Position numbers and translations under genes: made by a program
Shown here: piece by piece, positions 23,897-32,887 of the stretch
How positions within the stretch are numbered: the stretch's first letter is position 1
How the letters are laid out: each line of letters opens with the position of its first letter
Assembly (NCBI RefSeq): GCF_020866965.1
Contig: NZ_JAJATX010000012.1
Span: 42,098 to 106,097 of the forward strand
Direction: 5' to 3'
Source: Microvirga roseola
GTDB lineage: Bacteria; Pseudomonadota; Alphaproteobacteria; Rhizobiales; Beijerinckiaceae
DNA length: 64,000 nt
The notes under the pieces: model-generated
What the model was told of the DNA's origin: nothing
The model's input: only the letters and a program-made list of their open reading frames with translations
Databases searched by the model: none

Positions 23897-24835
23897 ATGT
23901 CCCGCCGCCGCCTGCCGCCCCTCAATGCCCTGCGCGCCTTCGAGGCCGCGGCCCGCCACCTCAATTTCGAGAAGGCCGGCGACGAGATCGCGGTGACGGC
24001 GAGCGCCGTGGGACAGCAGGTCAAGGCGCTGGAGGCCTGGCTCGGGCGTCCGCTCTTCGTCCGACAGCCCTCCCGCGGCGTCGCCCTGACGCCGCTCGGC
24101 GAGAGCTACGCCGCCTCGCTCTCGGAGGTGCTTGATCGCCTCGACGAGGCGACCGCCAAGGCCCTGCGGTCCGACAGGTCGAGCGTGATCACGGTCAGCT
24201 CCATGCCCAGTTTCGCGGCGGGCTGGCTCATCCCGCGGCTTGGCTCCTTAAGGGAGCGCCATCCCGAACTGGAGGTCCGGGTCTCCGTCGACACGCGGCT
24301 GACGGATTTCGCGCGCGAAGACGTGGACGTGGCGATCCGCTTCGGTCGCGGGAACTATCCGGGCCTGAGAACGGACCTCCTGATGGAGGAACATTTCTTC
24401 GCCGTCTGCAGCGCCGCGCTGCTGAGCGATCCGAAGCGGCCCCTGAACGGGCCGGCGGACCTGCGCCATCACACGCTGCTGCACGAATCCGTCGAGAGCA
24501 TCCCGGACTACACGACCTGGGACCGTTGGCTCGCGGCCGTCGGGGTCGAGGGCGTCGACACCTCCCGCGGCCCGAGCTTCCCCCACACCTATCTCTGCCT
24601 TCAGGCCGCCGCTTCGGGGCAGGGGGTGGCGCTGGCGACCAATGTCCTGATCGGCGACTATCTCCAGGCCGGCCGCCTCGTGCAGCCCTTTCCGCACCAG
24701 GTGAAAGGGGCCTATCAGTATTACGTCGTCTGCCCGGAAGCCGTCGCAGACAGGCCAGCCCTGGCGGCTTTCCGCGCTTGGCTCCTCGACGAAGCCAGGG
24801 TCCAGGCGGCCGCCGAGGCTGCGTGGCAGCCGTAA
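23897..24835 (+). CDS. LysR-family transcriptional regulator, GcvA-like
   Basis: A 312-aa regulator with an N-terminal winged helix (LPPLNALRAFEAAARHLNFE, then AVTASAVGQQVKALEAWLGR) and a C-terminal effector-binding domain. The opening residues and the LFVRQPSRGVALTPLG segment are typical of the GcvA subgroup. The effector is unknown. It is divergent from the DUF1127-GST pair across a ~120-bp intergenic region, the classic layout for a LysR protein that controls its neighbours. GGGAG precedes the ATG. It converges with plsC. Confidence 0.9.
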   Translation: MSRRRLPPLNALRAFEAAARHLNFEKAGDEIAVTASAVGQQVKALEAWLGRPLFVRQPSRGVALTPLGESYAASLSEVLDRLDEATAKALRSDRSSVITVSSMPSFAAGWLIPRLGSLRERHPELEVRVSVDTRLTDFAREDVDVAIRFGRGNYPGLRTDLLMEEHFFAVCSAALLSDPKRPLNGPADLRHHTLLHESVESIPDYTTWDRWLAAVGVEGVDTSRGPSFPHTYLCLQAAASGQGVALATNVLIGDYLQAGRLVQPFPHQVKGAYQYYVVCPEAVADRPALAAFRAWLLDEARVQAAAEAAWQP

Positions 24836-24842
24836 CGGGCGA

Positions 24843-25610
24843 TCACGCAGCCTTCAGCGCCCGGCGCACCTCGGCCTCGGCGGCCTGGGTTGCCTGTTTG
24901 CGGTTGCCGTTGAAGGGGATCGGCTCGCCCCAGGTCACGACCACGTCGATGGGGTGGCCCTCGATGAACAGCTTGAGATGAGGGCCAAGATCCATGTCGC
25001 CGTACCAGGCGATGAAGGGACGGTCGCGCCGGGTGATAGGCAGACCATGGCGGCCGGTATAGGCGATGGCCAGCGGCTGCAGATTCACCCGCTCCATGCT
25101 GTCCTGCACGAGAACCGTCTGAGCGGCACCCACAAGGGAGGAGCGGAAGGGGAGGAGTCGGTTGCCATCGCCCGTCGTGCCTTCCGCAAACAGCACGATC
25201 ACCTCGCCCTTCACCAGCCGGTGGGCCAGCGCATCGTTCACCTCGGCTGTCGCCTTCCGGCGCTGCCGGTCGATGAAGACCGAACGCTGGAGCTTCGCGA
25301 GAAGGCCGACCACCGGCCAGTTCTCGATCTCGGACTTCGCGATGAAGGAGAGCGGATGGAGCGATCCGATGACGGGAATGTCGAGCCAGGAGACATGATT
25401 CGCCACCACCAGGGTCGCGGTCCTCCCCGGGGGCTTTCCGCGTTCGATCACGCGGACATTGAAGAGGCGCAGCAGAATGCGGTGAAACCACGTGGGCACG
25501 TCATGCAGCATCGACCAGCCGAAGCGGAGGGCGAGCATCTGCAGGGGGATGAGCACGAGGCAGCACAGGCCGAGCAGCAGCAGCCTGGCATAGCTTGCGA
25601 TCCGGATCAC
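24843..25610 (-). CDS. 1-acyl-sn-glycerol-3-phosphate acyltransferase-like protein
   Basis: A 255-aa membrane-associated lysophospholipid acyltransferase (PlsC family). An N-terminal hydrophobic helix (residues 7-28) precedes the catalytic HX4D motif in ANHVSWLDIP near residue 75. The glycine-rich FAEGTTGDGN segment lies near 140. In Rhizobiales this locus sometimes encodes the ornithine-lipid acyltransferase OlsA, and sequence alone does not separate that from true PlsC. The GTG start overlaps the stop of the Fur-family gene (GTGA), so the two are coupled. Confidence 0.88.
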   Translation of the reverse strand: MIRIASYARLLLLGLCCLVLIPLQMLALRFGWSMLHDVPTWFHRILLRLFNVRVIERGKPPGRTATLVVANHVSWLDIPVIGSLHPLSFIAKSEIENWPVVGLLAKLQRSVFIDRQRRKATAEVNDALAHRLVKGEVIVLFAEGTTGDGNRLLPFRSSLVGAAQTVLVQDSMERVNLQPLAIAYTGRHGLPITRRDRPFIAWYGDMDLGPHLKLFIEGHPIDVVVTWGEPIPFNGNRKQATQAAEAEVRRALKAA

Positions 25611-26071
25611 GTGTCGTCCTTCGGTCCCTTCGGGAGGGGCACTGCGTAAAGCTCGAGCCGGTGATAGACGACCTTGTAGCCGAGCCGCCGCGCGATTTCA
25701 GTCTGCAGCGCCTCGATCTCCTCGGAGCGGAACTCGATCACGGCGCCGGTTTCGAGATTGATGAGGTGGTCGTGGTGCTCACGGGCCGCCTGCTCGTAGC
25801 GGGATCGGCCGTCGCGGAAATCGAGCCGTTCGAGGATGCCCTCCGTCTCGAAGAGCTTCACGGTCCGGTAGACGGTGGAGAGCGAGATGCGGTCGTCCAC
25901 TTCGGCCGCGCGGCGGTGCAGCTCCACCACGTCGGGGTGGTCCTCGGCGGAATCGAGGATCTGCGCGATGACCTTGCGCTGGCCGGTCATGCGCAGGCCC
26001 TTCTCGCGGCAGGCGCGCTCGATGGCGTCCGAACGGCGCGCTTTCGCGGATTTCACGGACTTCACGGCCAA
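25607..26071 (-). CDS. Fur-family metalloregulator (Mur/Fur-like)
   Basis: A 154-aa Fur-superfamily repressor. It has the winged-helix segment TGQRKVIAQIL...ISLSTVYRTVKLFE and the metal-site region REHHDHLINLETGAVIEF. In rhizobia the Fur homologue is usually the manganese-responsive Mur. Its position between rimI and plsC matches that orthologue, but metal choice cannot be read from the sequence. The start is TTG at 26071 or GTG at 26065; GGGAG lies upstream. Its stop overlaps the acyltransferase start. Confidence 0.88.
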   Translation of the reverse strand: MAVKSVKSAKARRSDAIERACREKGLRMTGQRKVIAQILDSAEDHPDVVELHRRAAEVDDRISLSTVYRTVKLFETEGILERLDFRDGRSRYEQAAREHHDHLINLETGAVIEFRSEEIEALQTEIARRLGYKVVYHRLELYAVPLPKGPKDDT

Positions 26072-26121
26072 GGCTTGCTGACTCCCCTCGCAGCCTTCAT
26101 AGCGGACGCCGCCCGGCAGGG

Positions 26122-26607
26122 CTACAGGTCCAAAGCCATGGTCAGGGCGGCAAGCCGAGCCCCGTCGGGCTTGAGATAATAGCCCGTCCGGCGTCCGATC
26201 TCCCGGAAACCGAGGCGGCGGTAGAGGGCGATGGCCGGCTGGTTTCCTTCCTCGACCTCAAGATGGACCTTGCGGACTCCGCGACGGGAAAGCTCCTCCA
26301 GATGGCAGGAGAGGAGGGGGATGGCATGACCGCGCCCGCGCGCCTCGGGGGCCAGGGCCACCGTGAGGATTTCCGCCTCGTCCACCACGATCCGCGACAG
26401 GACGAAACCCGCAGGCTTCTCGCTGCGCCCGAGGAAAAGCCCGTCGCCGATGACCCCGCGTTCGCCCAGCAGACGTTCGAAATCCAGCGTGCTCCAGGAC
26501 CGCGAGAACGAGGCGGCATGGATCGCAGCAAGCCGCGCGGCGGCTTCGCTCCCGATCGGCTCGATTCGCGGGGCAGGCGGCTTCGTGAACCGGTCGAGAA
26601 AGCTCAT
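26122..26607 (-). CDS. rimI: Ribosomal protein S18 alanine N-acetyltransferase-like GNAT protein
   Basis: A 161-aa GNAT-fold acetyltransferase. The acetyl-CoA-binding motif A is seen in LTVALAPEARGRGHAIPLL near residue 85, followed by VHLEVEEGNQPAIALYRRLG, typical of RimI. RimI acetylates the N-terminal alanine of S18 and sits next to tsaB in many genomes, as here. Its ATG overlaps the tsaB stop. The glycine-loop has RGRGHA rather than a textbook Q/RxxGxG/A, within family variation. Confidence 0.88.
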   Translation of the reverse strand: MSFLDRFTKPPAPRIEPIGSEAAARLAAIHAASFSRSWSTLDFERLLGERGVIGDGLFLGRSEKPAGFVLSRIVVDEAEILTVALAPEARGRGHAIPLLSCHLEELSRRGVRKVHLEVEEGNQPAIALYRRLGFREIGRRTGYYLKPDGARLAALTMALDL

Positions 26608-27290
26608 TGCCGGGCGATTCGCGCGCCTGACTGCGGCTTGGCGTCGGCCTCACGCAGGTAGAGCGGCTTCGGCAGGGCCTGATTCGGATCGGCGAGCGCC
26701 CCGAGCCGCGCCACCCAGGTGATGTTGGGGAAAGGCGAGACATCGGCGATTCTGGCCTCGATGCCATGGATCCGCGCCTCGGCGGCCAGCATCGCCGCCG
26801 CCGAACCGGTGACGAGAATGGGGCCCGAGCCGAGAAGACGGAGAGCGTCCCTGAAGCTCAGGAGGCTCGGCGGGATGATCGCGCGGCCGCCGGGCGCGAT
26901 GGCCTGGATGTAGATATGCCCGTGCTTGGCGTCGATGGCGGCGGTGAAGAGTCCGCGCCTCTCCTGGCCGGCCATGAGCGGGGCGATGAAGGCCGAGAGC
27001 GTCGCGACGCCCACCACCGGGATGCCGGCAGCCAGCCCAATGCCCCGGGCGGCGCTGATGCCGACCCTGAGGCCCGTATAGCTGCCGGGCCCGACCGTCA
27101 CGGCGACCCGGTCGAGGCTCTTGAACCCCCTCTCCACCTGGCTCGCCACCCGGTCGATGAGCGGCAGCAGGGCCTCCGCATGGCCGCGCTCCATGGCGAT
27201 GGATTCGACGGCCATGGGCTCCTCGTCTCCTGCCTGCCAGATGCAGGCCGAGCAGGCGCCGAGCGCCGTGTCGATGGCAAGGACGCGCAA
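26604..27290 (-). CDS. tsaB: tRNA threonylcarbamoyladenosine biosynthesis protein TsaB
   Basis: TsaB (YeaZ) is the scaffold partner of TsaD in making t6A37 of ANN-decoding tRNAs. The 228-aa protein has the ASKHA-fold opening LAIDTALGACSACIW and the family motif VGPGSYTGLRVGISAARG near residue 75. The start is TTG at 27290 with GGAG 7 bases upstream, giving the usual MRVLAIDTA N-terminus. It is followed by rimI, mur and the acyltransferase gene in one tight minus-strand series. An interspersed repeat lies upstream. Confidence 0.93.
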   Translation of the reverse strand: MRVLAIDTALGACSACIWQAGDEEPMAVESIAMERGHAEALLPLIDRVASQVERGFKSLDRVAVTVGPGSYTGLRVGISAARGIGLAAGIPVVGVATLSAFIAPLMAGQERRGLFTAAIDAKHGHIYIQAIAPGGRAIIPPSLLSFRDALRLLGSGPILVTGSAAAMLAAEARIHGIEARIADVSPFPNITWVARLGALADPNQALPKPLYLREADAKPQSGARIARQ

Positions 27291-27320
27291 GGTTCATCTC
27301 CGTGATCTCGGACGCATCTT

Positions 27321-27429
27321 TAGAGCATCGTGCGGAAAAGTGGATCCGATTTTCCGCACGATGCTCTCATTCAAAGAGAAAGCATCGATGGGATCCCAGA
27401 AGTGCAAATCCACCTTCGGGTCCGATGCT
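27321..27429 (-). repeat. Interspersed intergenic repeat, copy B
   Basis: The reverse complement of this 109-bp stretch aligns with 6849-6984. It contains an internal perfect inverted repeat: AGAGCATCGTGCGGAAAA pairs with the copy ending at 27366, able to form an 18-bp stem. It is followed on the plus strand by a further AGAGCATGATCCGG motif, another common seed of such repeats in Methylobacteriaceae. It lies upstream of tsaB, between it and the nitroreductase gene. Confidence 0.8.
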
Positions 27430-27473
27430 TTAGAGCATGATCCGGAGCGGAGGAAACCTGTTTCGTGTCGCGA

Positions 27474-28064
27474 TCAAAGGATCGTGCAGAACTCCTCGAA
27501 GGCGAAACGCGGCTGGCGCGGATGGAGCTTCTCCTTCAGCCCGTAGCCGAGATTGATGAGGAAGTTCGACTTGATCTTGCCGTCCGGGAAAAAGGTCTCG
27601 TCCACGCCTTTGCGGTCGAACCCGCCCATGGGGCCGCAATCGAGCCCCAGCGCCCGGGCCGCCATGATGACGTAGGCCCCCTGAAGCAAGGAGCCCTGGA
27701 AGGCTGCCTTCTCGATGACGTCCGGCTTGCCCGCAAACCAGCTCCGCGCGTCCTTGCTGTGCGGAGCAAGGAAATCGAGCTTCTCGTAGAACTCCATGTC
27801 GTGGGCCACGATCACGGTCGCCGGTGCGCTCATGGTCTGGCGCACATTGCCCTCGTCGAGATGGGGCTTCAGCTTCTCCTTTGCTTCCCGCGACACGACG
27901 AGGACGAAGCGTCCCGGACAGGAATTGGCGCTCGTCGGTCCTAGCTTGGCGAGGTCAATGACGGCCCGAAGGGTCTCCTCGGGGATCGGCCTGTCCTCCC
28001 ACCAGCGGTGGGTGCGGGCCTCGCGGAAGAGCTGGTCGAGGGCGGCGTCGGATAGGCTTGGCAA
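27474..28064 (-). CDS. Nitroreductase family protein (RutE-like)
   Basis: A 196-aa flavin-dependent oxidoreductase. Over its length it resembles the malonic semialdehyde reductase/HadB-RutE group: [20 protein letters not shown] and [14 protein letters not shown] near the N-terminus, [22 protein letters not shown] near 140, and a C-terminal LINLGYG. RutE proper acts in pyrimidine degradation, but no rut genes are nearby, so the substrate here is uncertain. The start is TTG at 28064 with GGGAGG 6 bases upstream. Confidence 0.87.
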   Translation of the reverse strand: MPSLSDAALDQLFREARTHRWWEDRPIPEETLRAVIDLAKLGPTSANSCPGRFVLVVSREAKEKLKPHLDEGNVRQTMSAPATVIVAHDMEFYEKLDFLAPHSKDARSWFAGKPDVIEKAAFQGSLLQGAYVIMAARALGLDCGPMGGFDRKGVDETFFPDGKIKSNFLINLGYGLKEKLHPRQPRFAFEEFCTIL

Positions 28065-28080
28065 AGAAAACCTCCCAAAG

Positions 28081-28109
28081 AAAAAGGCGCGGTCCCTTGA
28101 GGCCGCGCC
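28081..28109 (-). terminator. Terminator of the Nfu-type gene
   Basis: On the minus strand, GGCGCGG pairs with CCGCGCC (28086-28109) and is followed by TTTTTC. It lies 28 bp after the NifU-like stop and before the nitroreductase start. Confidence 0.85.
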
Positions 28110-28136
28110 CGTAATTCTAGAGCCCTCGGGGCAGGA

Positions 28137-28697
28137 TCAAACCGCCTGCACCTCGCGCACGTCCGGGAGGAAGTGGCGCAGCAGATTCTGGATCCCGTGC
28201 CTCAAGGTCGCGGTCGAGGAGGGGCAGCCCGAGCAGGCGCCCTTCATGACGAGATAGACGGTGCCGTCCTTGAAGCCGCGGAAGGTGATGTCGCCGCCGT
28301 CGCCCGCCACCGCCGGGCGGATGCGGGTCTCCAGCAGCTCCTTGATCGTCTCCACCGTGGAGGCGTCTTCCGGGTCGAAGAACTCCTCGCCGTCGTCATC
28401 CGTTGCGCCGTAACCGTTCGCGAAGAGCGGTGCGCCGGTCATGAAATGCTCCATGATCCCACCGAGAATGGCCGGCTTCAGGTGCTGCCACTCGCCGTCG
28501 GCCTTAGTAACGGTGATGAAGTCGTAGCCGAAGAAGACGCCGGTGACGCCCGGCACGGCGAAGAGGCGCTGGGCCAGGGGCGAAACCTCGCCCTGTTCGG
28601 GGGTCTTCGCCTCGAAGGTGCCCTCCGGCATGACAACGCGGCCGGGCAGGAACTTCAGGGTGGCTGGATTTGGAGTGGCTTCAGTCTGGATGAACAT
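28137..28697 (-). CDS. NifU-like (Nfu) Fe-S cluster scaffold/carrier
   Basis: A 186-aa Nfu-type protein. An N-terminal Nfu_N domain (MFIQTEATPNPATLKFLPG) is followed by a C-terminal NifU domain with the cluster-binding CSGCPSS motif near residue 156. It delivers Fe-S clusters to apo-proteins such as radical-SAM enzymes. The frame opens nine codons upstream, but the ATG at 28697 gives the conserved family start and has GAGGA ahead of it. It has its own terminator. Nearby miaB, further along, would be a plausible client, which is inference. Confidence 0.93.
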   Translation of the reverse strand: MFIQTEATPNPATLKFLPGRVVMPEGTFEAKTPEQGEVSPLAQRLFAVPGVTGVFFGYDFITVTKADGEWQHLKPAILGGIMEHFMTGAPLFANGYGATDDDGEEFFDPEDASTVETIKELLETRIRPAVAGDGGDITFRGFKDGTVYLVMKGACSGCPSSTATLRHGIQNLLRHFLPDVREVQAV

Positions 28698-28820
28698 CGC
28701 TTGTGGTCCTCTGCGCCGGTTCAAGGCCGGCCGAGTTGGGGTCTTAGAATTATTCTAACAGGTTCCATTTCCAATGTGGATCGGGACGAGGCGGATTCCA
28801 AGGGGAGAATGAGGAGGCCG

Positions 28821-29318
28821 TTACCCCGCCAGCGCGTCGATCTCCTCGTCCGTCAGGCCGCCGGGCACGATGACGATCGGGATCGGAAAGGTGGAGGCGG
28901 CCTTGCCGGCAAGCGTCGAAACCAGGGGACCAGGGCCCTCCTTGCTTGCGCCGGCAGCCAGCACGAGGAATGAGATATCCTCGTCCTCGTTGATGAGCGC
29001 GATGATCTCCTCGGCCCGACTGCCCACGCGGATCACCTGCTCCGGCTCCACGCCGGCGGCGTTGCGCGCCTCGCGGGCCGCATTCTCGAGCCGCTTCTCG
29101 GCCTCCTCGCGGGCCTCCTCGATCATCGCTTCGCCGACGCCGATCCACTCGAAATTATCGGGCGGATCGACGACCGAGAGCATGATGATGCTCGCGCCCG
29201 TGCGGGCTGCACGCCGGGAGGCGAAGTGAACCGCCCGGGCGCATTCCGGTGTCTTGTCGATCACCACCATGAATTTCGGCCGGTGGCCGGCCTCGTAGGA
29301 TTGCCGTTTGCCGCTCAC
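28821..29318 (-). CDS. Universal stress protein family protein
   Basis: A 165-aa UspA-fold protein. It opens KFMVVIDKTPECARAVHFASR and has the alpha/beta core SIIMLSVVDP. A truncated ATP-loop-like region follows (LVLAAGASKEGPGPLVSTLAGKAAS) where Usp proteins carry G-2x-G-9x-G(S/T). Nucleotide binding is therefore possible but not certain. The GTG start at 29318 has GGGAG upstream. It follows trpS on the minus strand by 61 bp. Its role is probably stress survival, as for the family; no direct evidence here. Confidence 0.87.
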   Translation of the reverse strand: MSGKRQSYEAGHRPKFMVVIDKTPECARAVHFASRRAARTGASIIMLSVVDPPDNFEWIGVGEAMIEEAREEAEKRLENAAREARNAAGVEPEQVIRVGSRAEEIIALINEDEDISFLVLAAGASKEGPGPLVSTLAGKAASTFPIPIVIVPGGLTDEEIDALAG

Positions 29319-29379
29319 AGCACGTTCTCCCGCATCGGCCCGATGCTGCCCTGCCTTGCGGCCGGGAGCAAGCCGGGCC

Positions 29380-30420
29380 TTACCGGGGGCGCACGAAGCC
29401 GACGATGTCCTTCACCGCCTTCATGGTCTCGGAGGCAATCGTGCGGGCCCGGTCGGAGCCCTTGGTGAGCACCGCATCGATATGGCTGGGATCGGCCATG
29501 AGGCGGCGCATCTCGTCGGCGATGGGGGCGAGCTTCGTCACCGCCACGTCCACGAGGGCCGCCTTGAAGCCGGAGAACTGCGAGCCGCCATGCTGGCGCA
29601 GCACCTCCTCCGCCGTCGTGTCCATGAGCGCGGCATAGATCGAGACCAGGTTGTCGGCCTCGGGACGCGCCTTCAGGCCTTCCACCTCGGAGGGCAGGGG
29701 CTCGGGATCGGTCTTCGCCTTGCGGATCTTCTGGGCGATGGTGTCCGCATCGTCCGTGAGATTGATGCGCGAGTAATCGGACGGGTCCGATTTCGACATC
29801 TTCTTCGAGCCGTCGCGCAGGGACATGATGCGCGTGGCCGGGCCCTGGATCATGGGCTCGGTCAGGGGGAAGAAGGCGTCGCCGAAGCCGTGCTCGGCAA
29901 TCGATTCCGAGAAGTCGTTGTTGAACTTCTGGGCGATGTCGCGGGTCAGCTCCAGGTGCTGTTTCTGGTCTTCGCCCACCGGCACATGGGTGGCGCGGTA
30001 GACCAGGATGTCGGCCGCCATCAGCATCGGATAGGCGAAGAGGCCCACGGAGGCGTTCTCCCGGTCCTTGCCGGCCTTCTCCTTGAATTGGGTCATGCGA
30101 TTCGCCCAGCCCATGCGGGCGATACAGTTGAACACCCAGGCGAGCTCCGCATGCTCGGCCACCTGGCTCTGGTTGAAGACGATGTGCTTCTTCGGGTCGA
30201 TGCCGGCAGCGAGGAAGGCGGCGGTCACCTCACGGATCTGCCGCGCCAGCTCCTTGGGGTCCTGCCAGACGGTGATGGCGTGCATGTCCACCACGCAATA
30301 GATGCAGTCGTGCGTCTCCTGCATGGTGACGAAGCGCTTGATTGCGCCGAGGTAGTTCCCGAGGTGGAGATTGCCGGTCGGCTGAACCCCCGAGAAAACG
30401 AGTTCCTTGAACTGCGCCAT
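29380..30420 (-). CDS. trpS: Tryptophan-tRNA ligase
   Basis: TrpS charges tRNA-Trp. The 346-aa class I synthetase has the HIGH-type motif TGNLHLGNY near residue 18, KMSKSDPSD near 198 and the tryptophan-pocket sequence [10 protein letters not shown]. Three starts are possible in frame (30450, 30435, 30420). The ATG at 30420 fits the family N-terminus ([14 protein letters not shown]) and has GGAAAAGG upstream. It lies between murJ and the Usp gene on the minus strand. Confidence 0.96.
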   Translation of the reverse strand: MAQFKELVFSGVQPTGNLHLGNYLGAIKRFVTMQETHDCIYCVVDMHAITVWQDPKELARQIREVTAAFLAAGIDPKKHIVFNQSQVAEHAELAWVFNCIARMGWANRMTQFKEKAGKDRENASVGLFAYPMLMAADILVYRATHVPVGEDQKQHLELTRDIAQKFNNDFSESIAEHGFGDAFFPLTEPMIQGPATRIMSLRDGSKKMSKSDPSDYSRINLTDDADTIAQKIRKAKTDPEPLPSEVEGLKARPEADNLVSIYAALMDTTAEEVLRQHGGSQFSGFKAALVDVAVTKLAPIADEMRRLMADPSHIDAVLTKGSDRARTIASETMKAVKDIVGFVRPR

Positions 30421-30541
30421 CGCCTTTTCCAACATCTTTCCTGCCGGCATTTCCTCGGTCTGGAACGCGATAGGCCCCTATTGAGAAATGCTCCGATTGC
30501 GGCGGGGGTTATGACAGGGCCGCGCCACGATGCAAGCGGTC

Positions 30542-32062
30542 TCACGCTTTTTTCGCAATAGAGGCCCAATCGTCGCGGGTGATGGCGCCGGTCAGCCAGG
30601 CAGCAAGGGCGTAGAGCAAGAGCCCGCCGAAACAGAAGGCCGCCAGCCCTGCCGCTCCCGCCGGAGGGGCAAGGCTCCTCGCCGCCAGGAGCCCCGCGCT
30701 CATGGCAAGGGTCGAGAAGGCGATTCGCCCGAGACGGTCGAAGAAGGGCCGATCCGGCGACCAGAGGCCGAAGCGGGCGAGCCACCAGAGGATTGCGGCC
30801 GCATGGGCCATACAGGCCAGACTGATCCCAAGGGCGATGCCCGGCGGACCGTAGGGCCAGCCGAGGAGAGGGGCCGCGCCAAGGGTCGCGAGCATCCCGA
30901 TCCCCGCCGCAACGATGGTCGCCCGCAAGGACCCGCGGGCGAAAAGGGTCTGGCTCAGCACCTTTGCGGCGGTGGCGAAGGGCAGTCCCAGGCTCAAGCC
31001 CATCAGGACACGGGCCGTGCCTCGGGCGTCGGAGACGAGAAAGGCTCCCCGCTCGAACAGGATCGCGGTCATGGACTCGGCCAGGATAAAGAGAGCAGCG
31101 CTTGCGGGCAACGCGAGCAGCAGCGCCACCTCGAGTGCCTTGTTCTGCGCCCGGACGACCGCCCAGGTCTCGCCTGCCTGGAGACGTAGTGCCAGTTCCG
31201 GCAGCAGAACGCTCGCTCCTACGGCCGCCATGAGCCCGAGGGGCAGCTGCACCACCCGGTCCGCGTAGTAGAGCCAGGAGACGCCCGACGGCCAGAACGA
31301 GGCGACTTGAGCGCCGACCAGAAAGAAGAGCTGCACCGCGCCGCTGGCGACGAGCACCGGAAAACCCGAGAGCAGAAGGTTCTTCAGGGCAGGGGACCAT
31401 TGGGGGCGTCGGAAGCGGACGATCCGCGTCTCGCTCCTGCGCAAAGCCGCGGCGACGAGCGCAAGCTGGAGCAGCCCTGCAAGGCTCGACGCCACGGCCA
31501 GCCAGGCGGCCTTCTCGTTCATGGGAAGCGTGAACCCGATCTCCAGGACGACAAGCGCCAGGATCAGTCCGCCATTGACGGCGAGCGGTGCAAAGGCTGT
31601 GGCGGTAAAGCGCCCGCGCATATTCAGGAATGCGGCGAGGATCGAGGCGAGCGTGACGCCGAACACCATGGGAAAGGCGAGGCGGGTATAGAGCGCGACG
31701 AGAGCCAGCATCCCATCGTCGTGGAGGCCCGGCGCGAGAAAAAGGGCCAAGAGGCCCGCCCCGATTTCCACAAGGGCCGTGAGGCCTAGGAGCGCGAGGG
31801 CAAAGGCGCTCACCACATCGCCCGCCATTCGAGCCGAATCGTCCTGCTCCAGGCGGCTCAGGGCAGGCACAAGGGCCGGGTTGAGCCCGCCTTCGCCGAC
31901 GATGCGGCGCACCAGGTTGGGAAAGCGGAAGGCGGCGAGGAATGCATCCGCCACCGGGCCTGCGCCGAGCGCCTGCGCAAAAAGGATATCGCGCGCAAAG
32001 CCCAGGATGCGCGATGCGATGGAGCCGAGGCCGACCAGCAGGGAAGAGCGGAGAAGCGACAT
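30542..32062 (-). CDS. murJ: Lipid II flippase MurJ
   Basis: MurJ flips the peptidoglycan precursor lipid II across the inner membrane. The 506-aa protein opens with LLVGLGSIASRILGFARDIL and has about fourteen membrane segments typical of the MOP/MATE-related family. Conserved loops such as FRFPNLVRRIVGEGGLNPALVP (cut here to the family-defining NLVRRIVGEG) and the central SWLYYADRVVQLPLG are intact. It is followed by trpS on the minus strand. The ATG at 32062 is supported by CGGAAGG upstream. Confidence 0.95.
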   Translation of the reverse strand: MSLLRSSLLVGLGSIASRILGFARDILFAQALGAGPVADAFLAAFRFPNLVRRIVGEGGLNPALVPALSRLEQDDSARMAGDVVSAFALALLGLTALVEIGAGLLALFLAPGLHDDGMLALVALYTRLAFPMVFGVTLASILAAFLNMRGRFTATAFAPLAVNGGLILALVVLEIGFTLPMNEKAAWLAVASSLAGLLQLALVAAALRRSETRIVRFRRPQWSPALKNLLLSGFPVLVASGAVQLFFLVGAQVASFWPSGVSWLYYADRVVQLPLGLMAAVGASVLLPELALRLQAGETWAVVRAQNKALEVALLLALPASAALFILAESMTAILFERGAFLVSDARGTARVLMGLSLGLPFATAAKVLSQTLFARGSLRATIVAAGIGMLATLGAAPLLGWPYGPPGIALGISLACMAHAAAILWWLARFGLWSPDRPFFDRLGRIAFSTLAMSAGLLAARSLAPPAGAAGLAAFCFGGLLLYALAAWLTGAITRDDWASIAKKA

Positions 32063-32116
32063 GCCTTCCGGCCCTTATCTGGTCTTACGGCGAATGTCTA
32101 AGAAGCGATGGGGAGA

Positions 32117-32743
32117 CTACCCTCTGGCCTGTGCGATGGCCTCGCGCTTCTGGTCCAGCGTCATCCCGCCCACATAGGACTGCGTGGCGACCAGGAAGGA
32201 CGGGGTGGCGATGAAGCCGAGCGAATTGCCGATCTGGAAGGTATCCTTCATCCACTGGGCCGTGCGCTCCGCGTTGGCGGCCTCCTCCAGGCGCCTGCGG
32301 TCGCCGCCGAGACGCTCCGCCTCCTTGAGCGCCCGCTCTCCGTCGACCGCTCCGCGCAGGCCGAACAGGGCGAGATGCAGGGGCAAGTATCGGTCGGGCC
32401 CGTAGAGCCGGAGATAGGCGAGCGCCACCTTGTGCGCCGTCACCGAGGGGATGCCGAGCACGGCGAAATTCACCAGCACGTAGGAGAGATCCGGCTCCGC
32501 CTTCAGAAGCGCCGGTAGATCCTGCGCCGAGCGTTTGCACCAGGGGCAATTGTAGTCGAAGTACTCGATCATGATCACGTCGCCGTGCTTGTGACCGAGC
32601 TTCACGATCGACGGCAGGGCGAGCATATCCTCGACCAGCTCGATGGGAACAAGCTGCGGCTCCGGGGCCGACTGCGAGAAGGCGGGGGCGCTGACGCCGG
32701 AGGCGGCAAGACCGGCGAGAAGGGTTCGGCGGGACAGGATCAT
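32117..32743 (-). CDS. DsbA-family thiol:disulfide oxidoreductase (exported)
   Basis: A 208-aa exported thioredoxin-fold protein. The N-terminus ILSRRTLLAGLAASGVSAPA carries a twin-arginine (Tat-like) signal, with cleavage probably near residue 24. The active site is Cys66-Pro-Trp-Cys69 (NCPWCKR). The late segment SLGFIATPSFLVA includes the cis-proline loop. It most resembles the BdbD/ScsC-like group of DsbA proteins found in alphaproteobacteria. The frame is open far upstream, but the ATG at 32743 precedes the signal sequence. The next gene upstream is divergent. Confidence 0.9.
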   Translation of the reverse strand: MILSRRTLLAGLAASGVSAPAFSQSAPEPQLVPIELVEDMLALPSIVKLGHKHGDVIMIEYFDYNCPWCKRSAQDLPALLKAEPDLSYVLVNFAVLGIPSVTAHKVALAYLRLYGPDRYLPLHLALFGLRGAVDGERALKEAERLGGDRRRLEEAANAERTAQWMKDTFQIGNSLGFIATPSFLVATQSYVGGMTLDQKREAIAQARG

Positions 32744-32887
32744 TGGGTCGATTCGTACAGGAGGCCCCCTCGTGTCGCCCGATCGTGGCGATGGCAAGGC
32801 CAAGCTTCTCGCACCTTCGTGAAAGGCAAAGCTTGTCATTGCCATTTCGCCCTGCTCGTCCAAAGCTTGCAGCCGGAGGAGCAGGTC

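Noticed and set aside
25595..26179. Plus-strand frame opposite the Fur-family gene
   Set aside because: Shadow of a well-conserved regulator gene.
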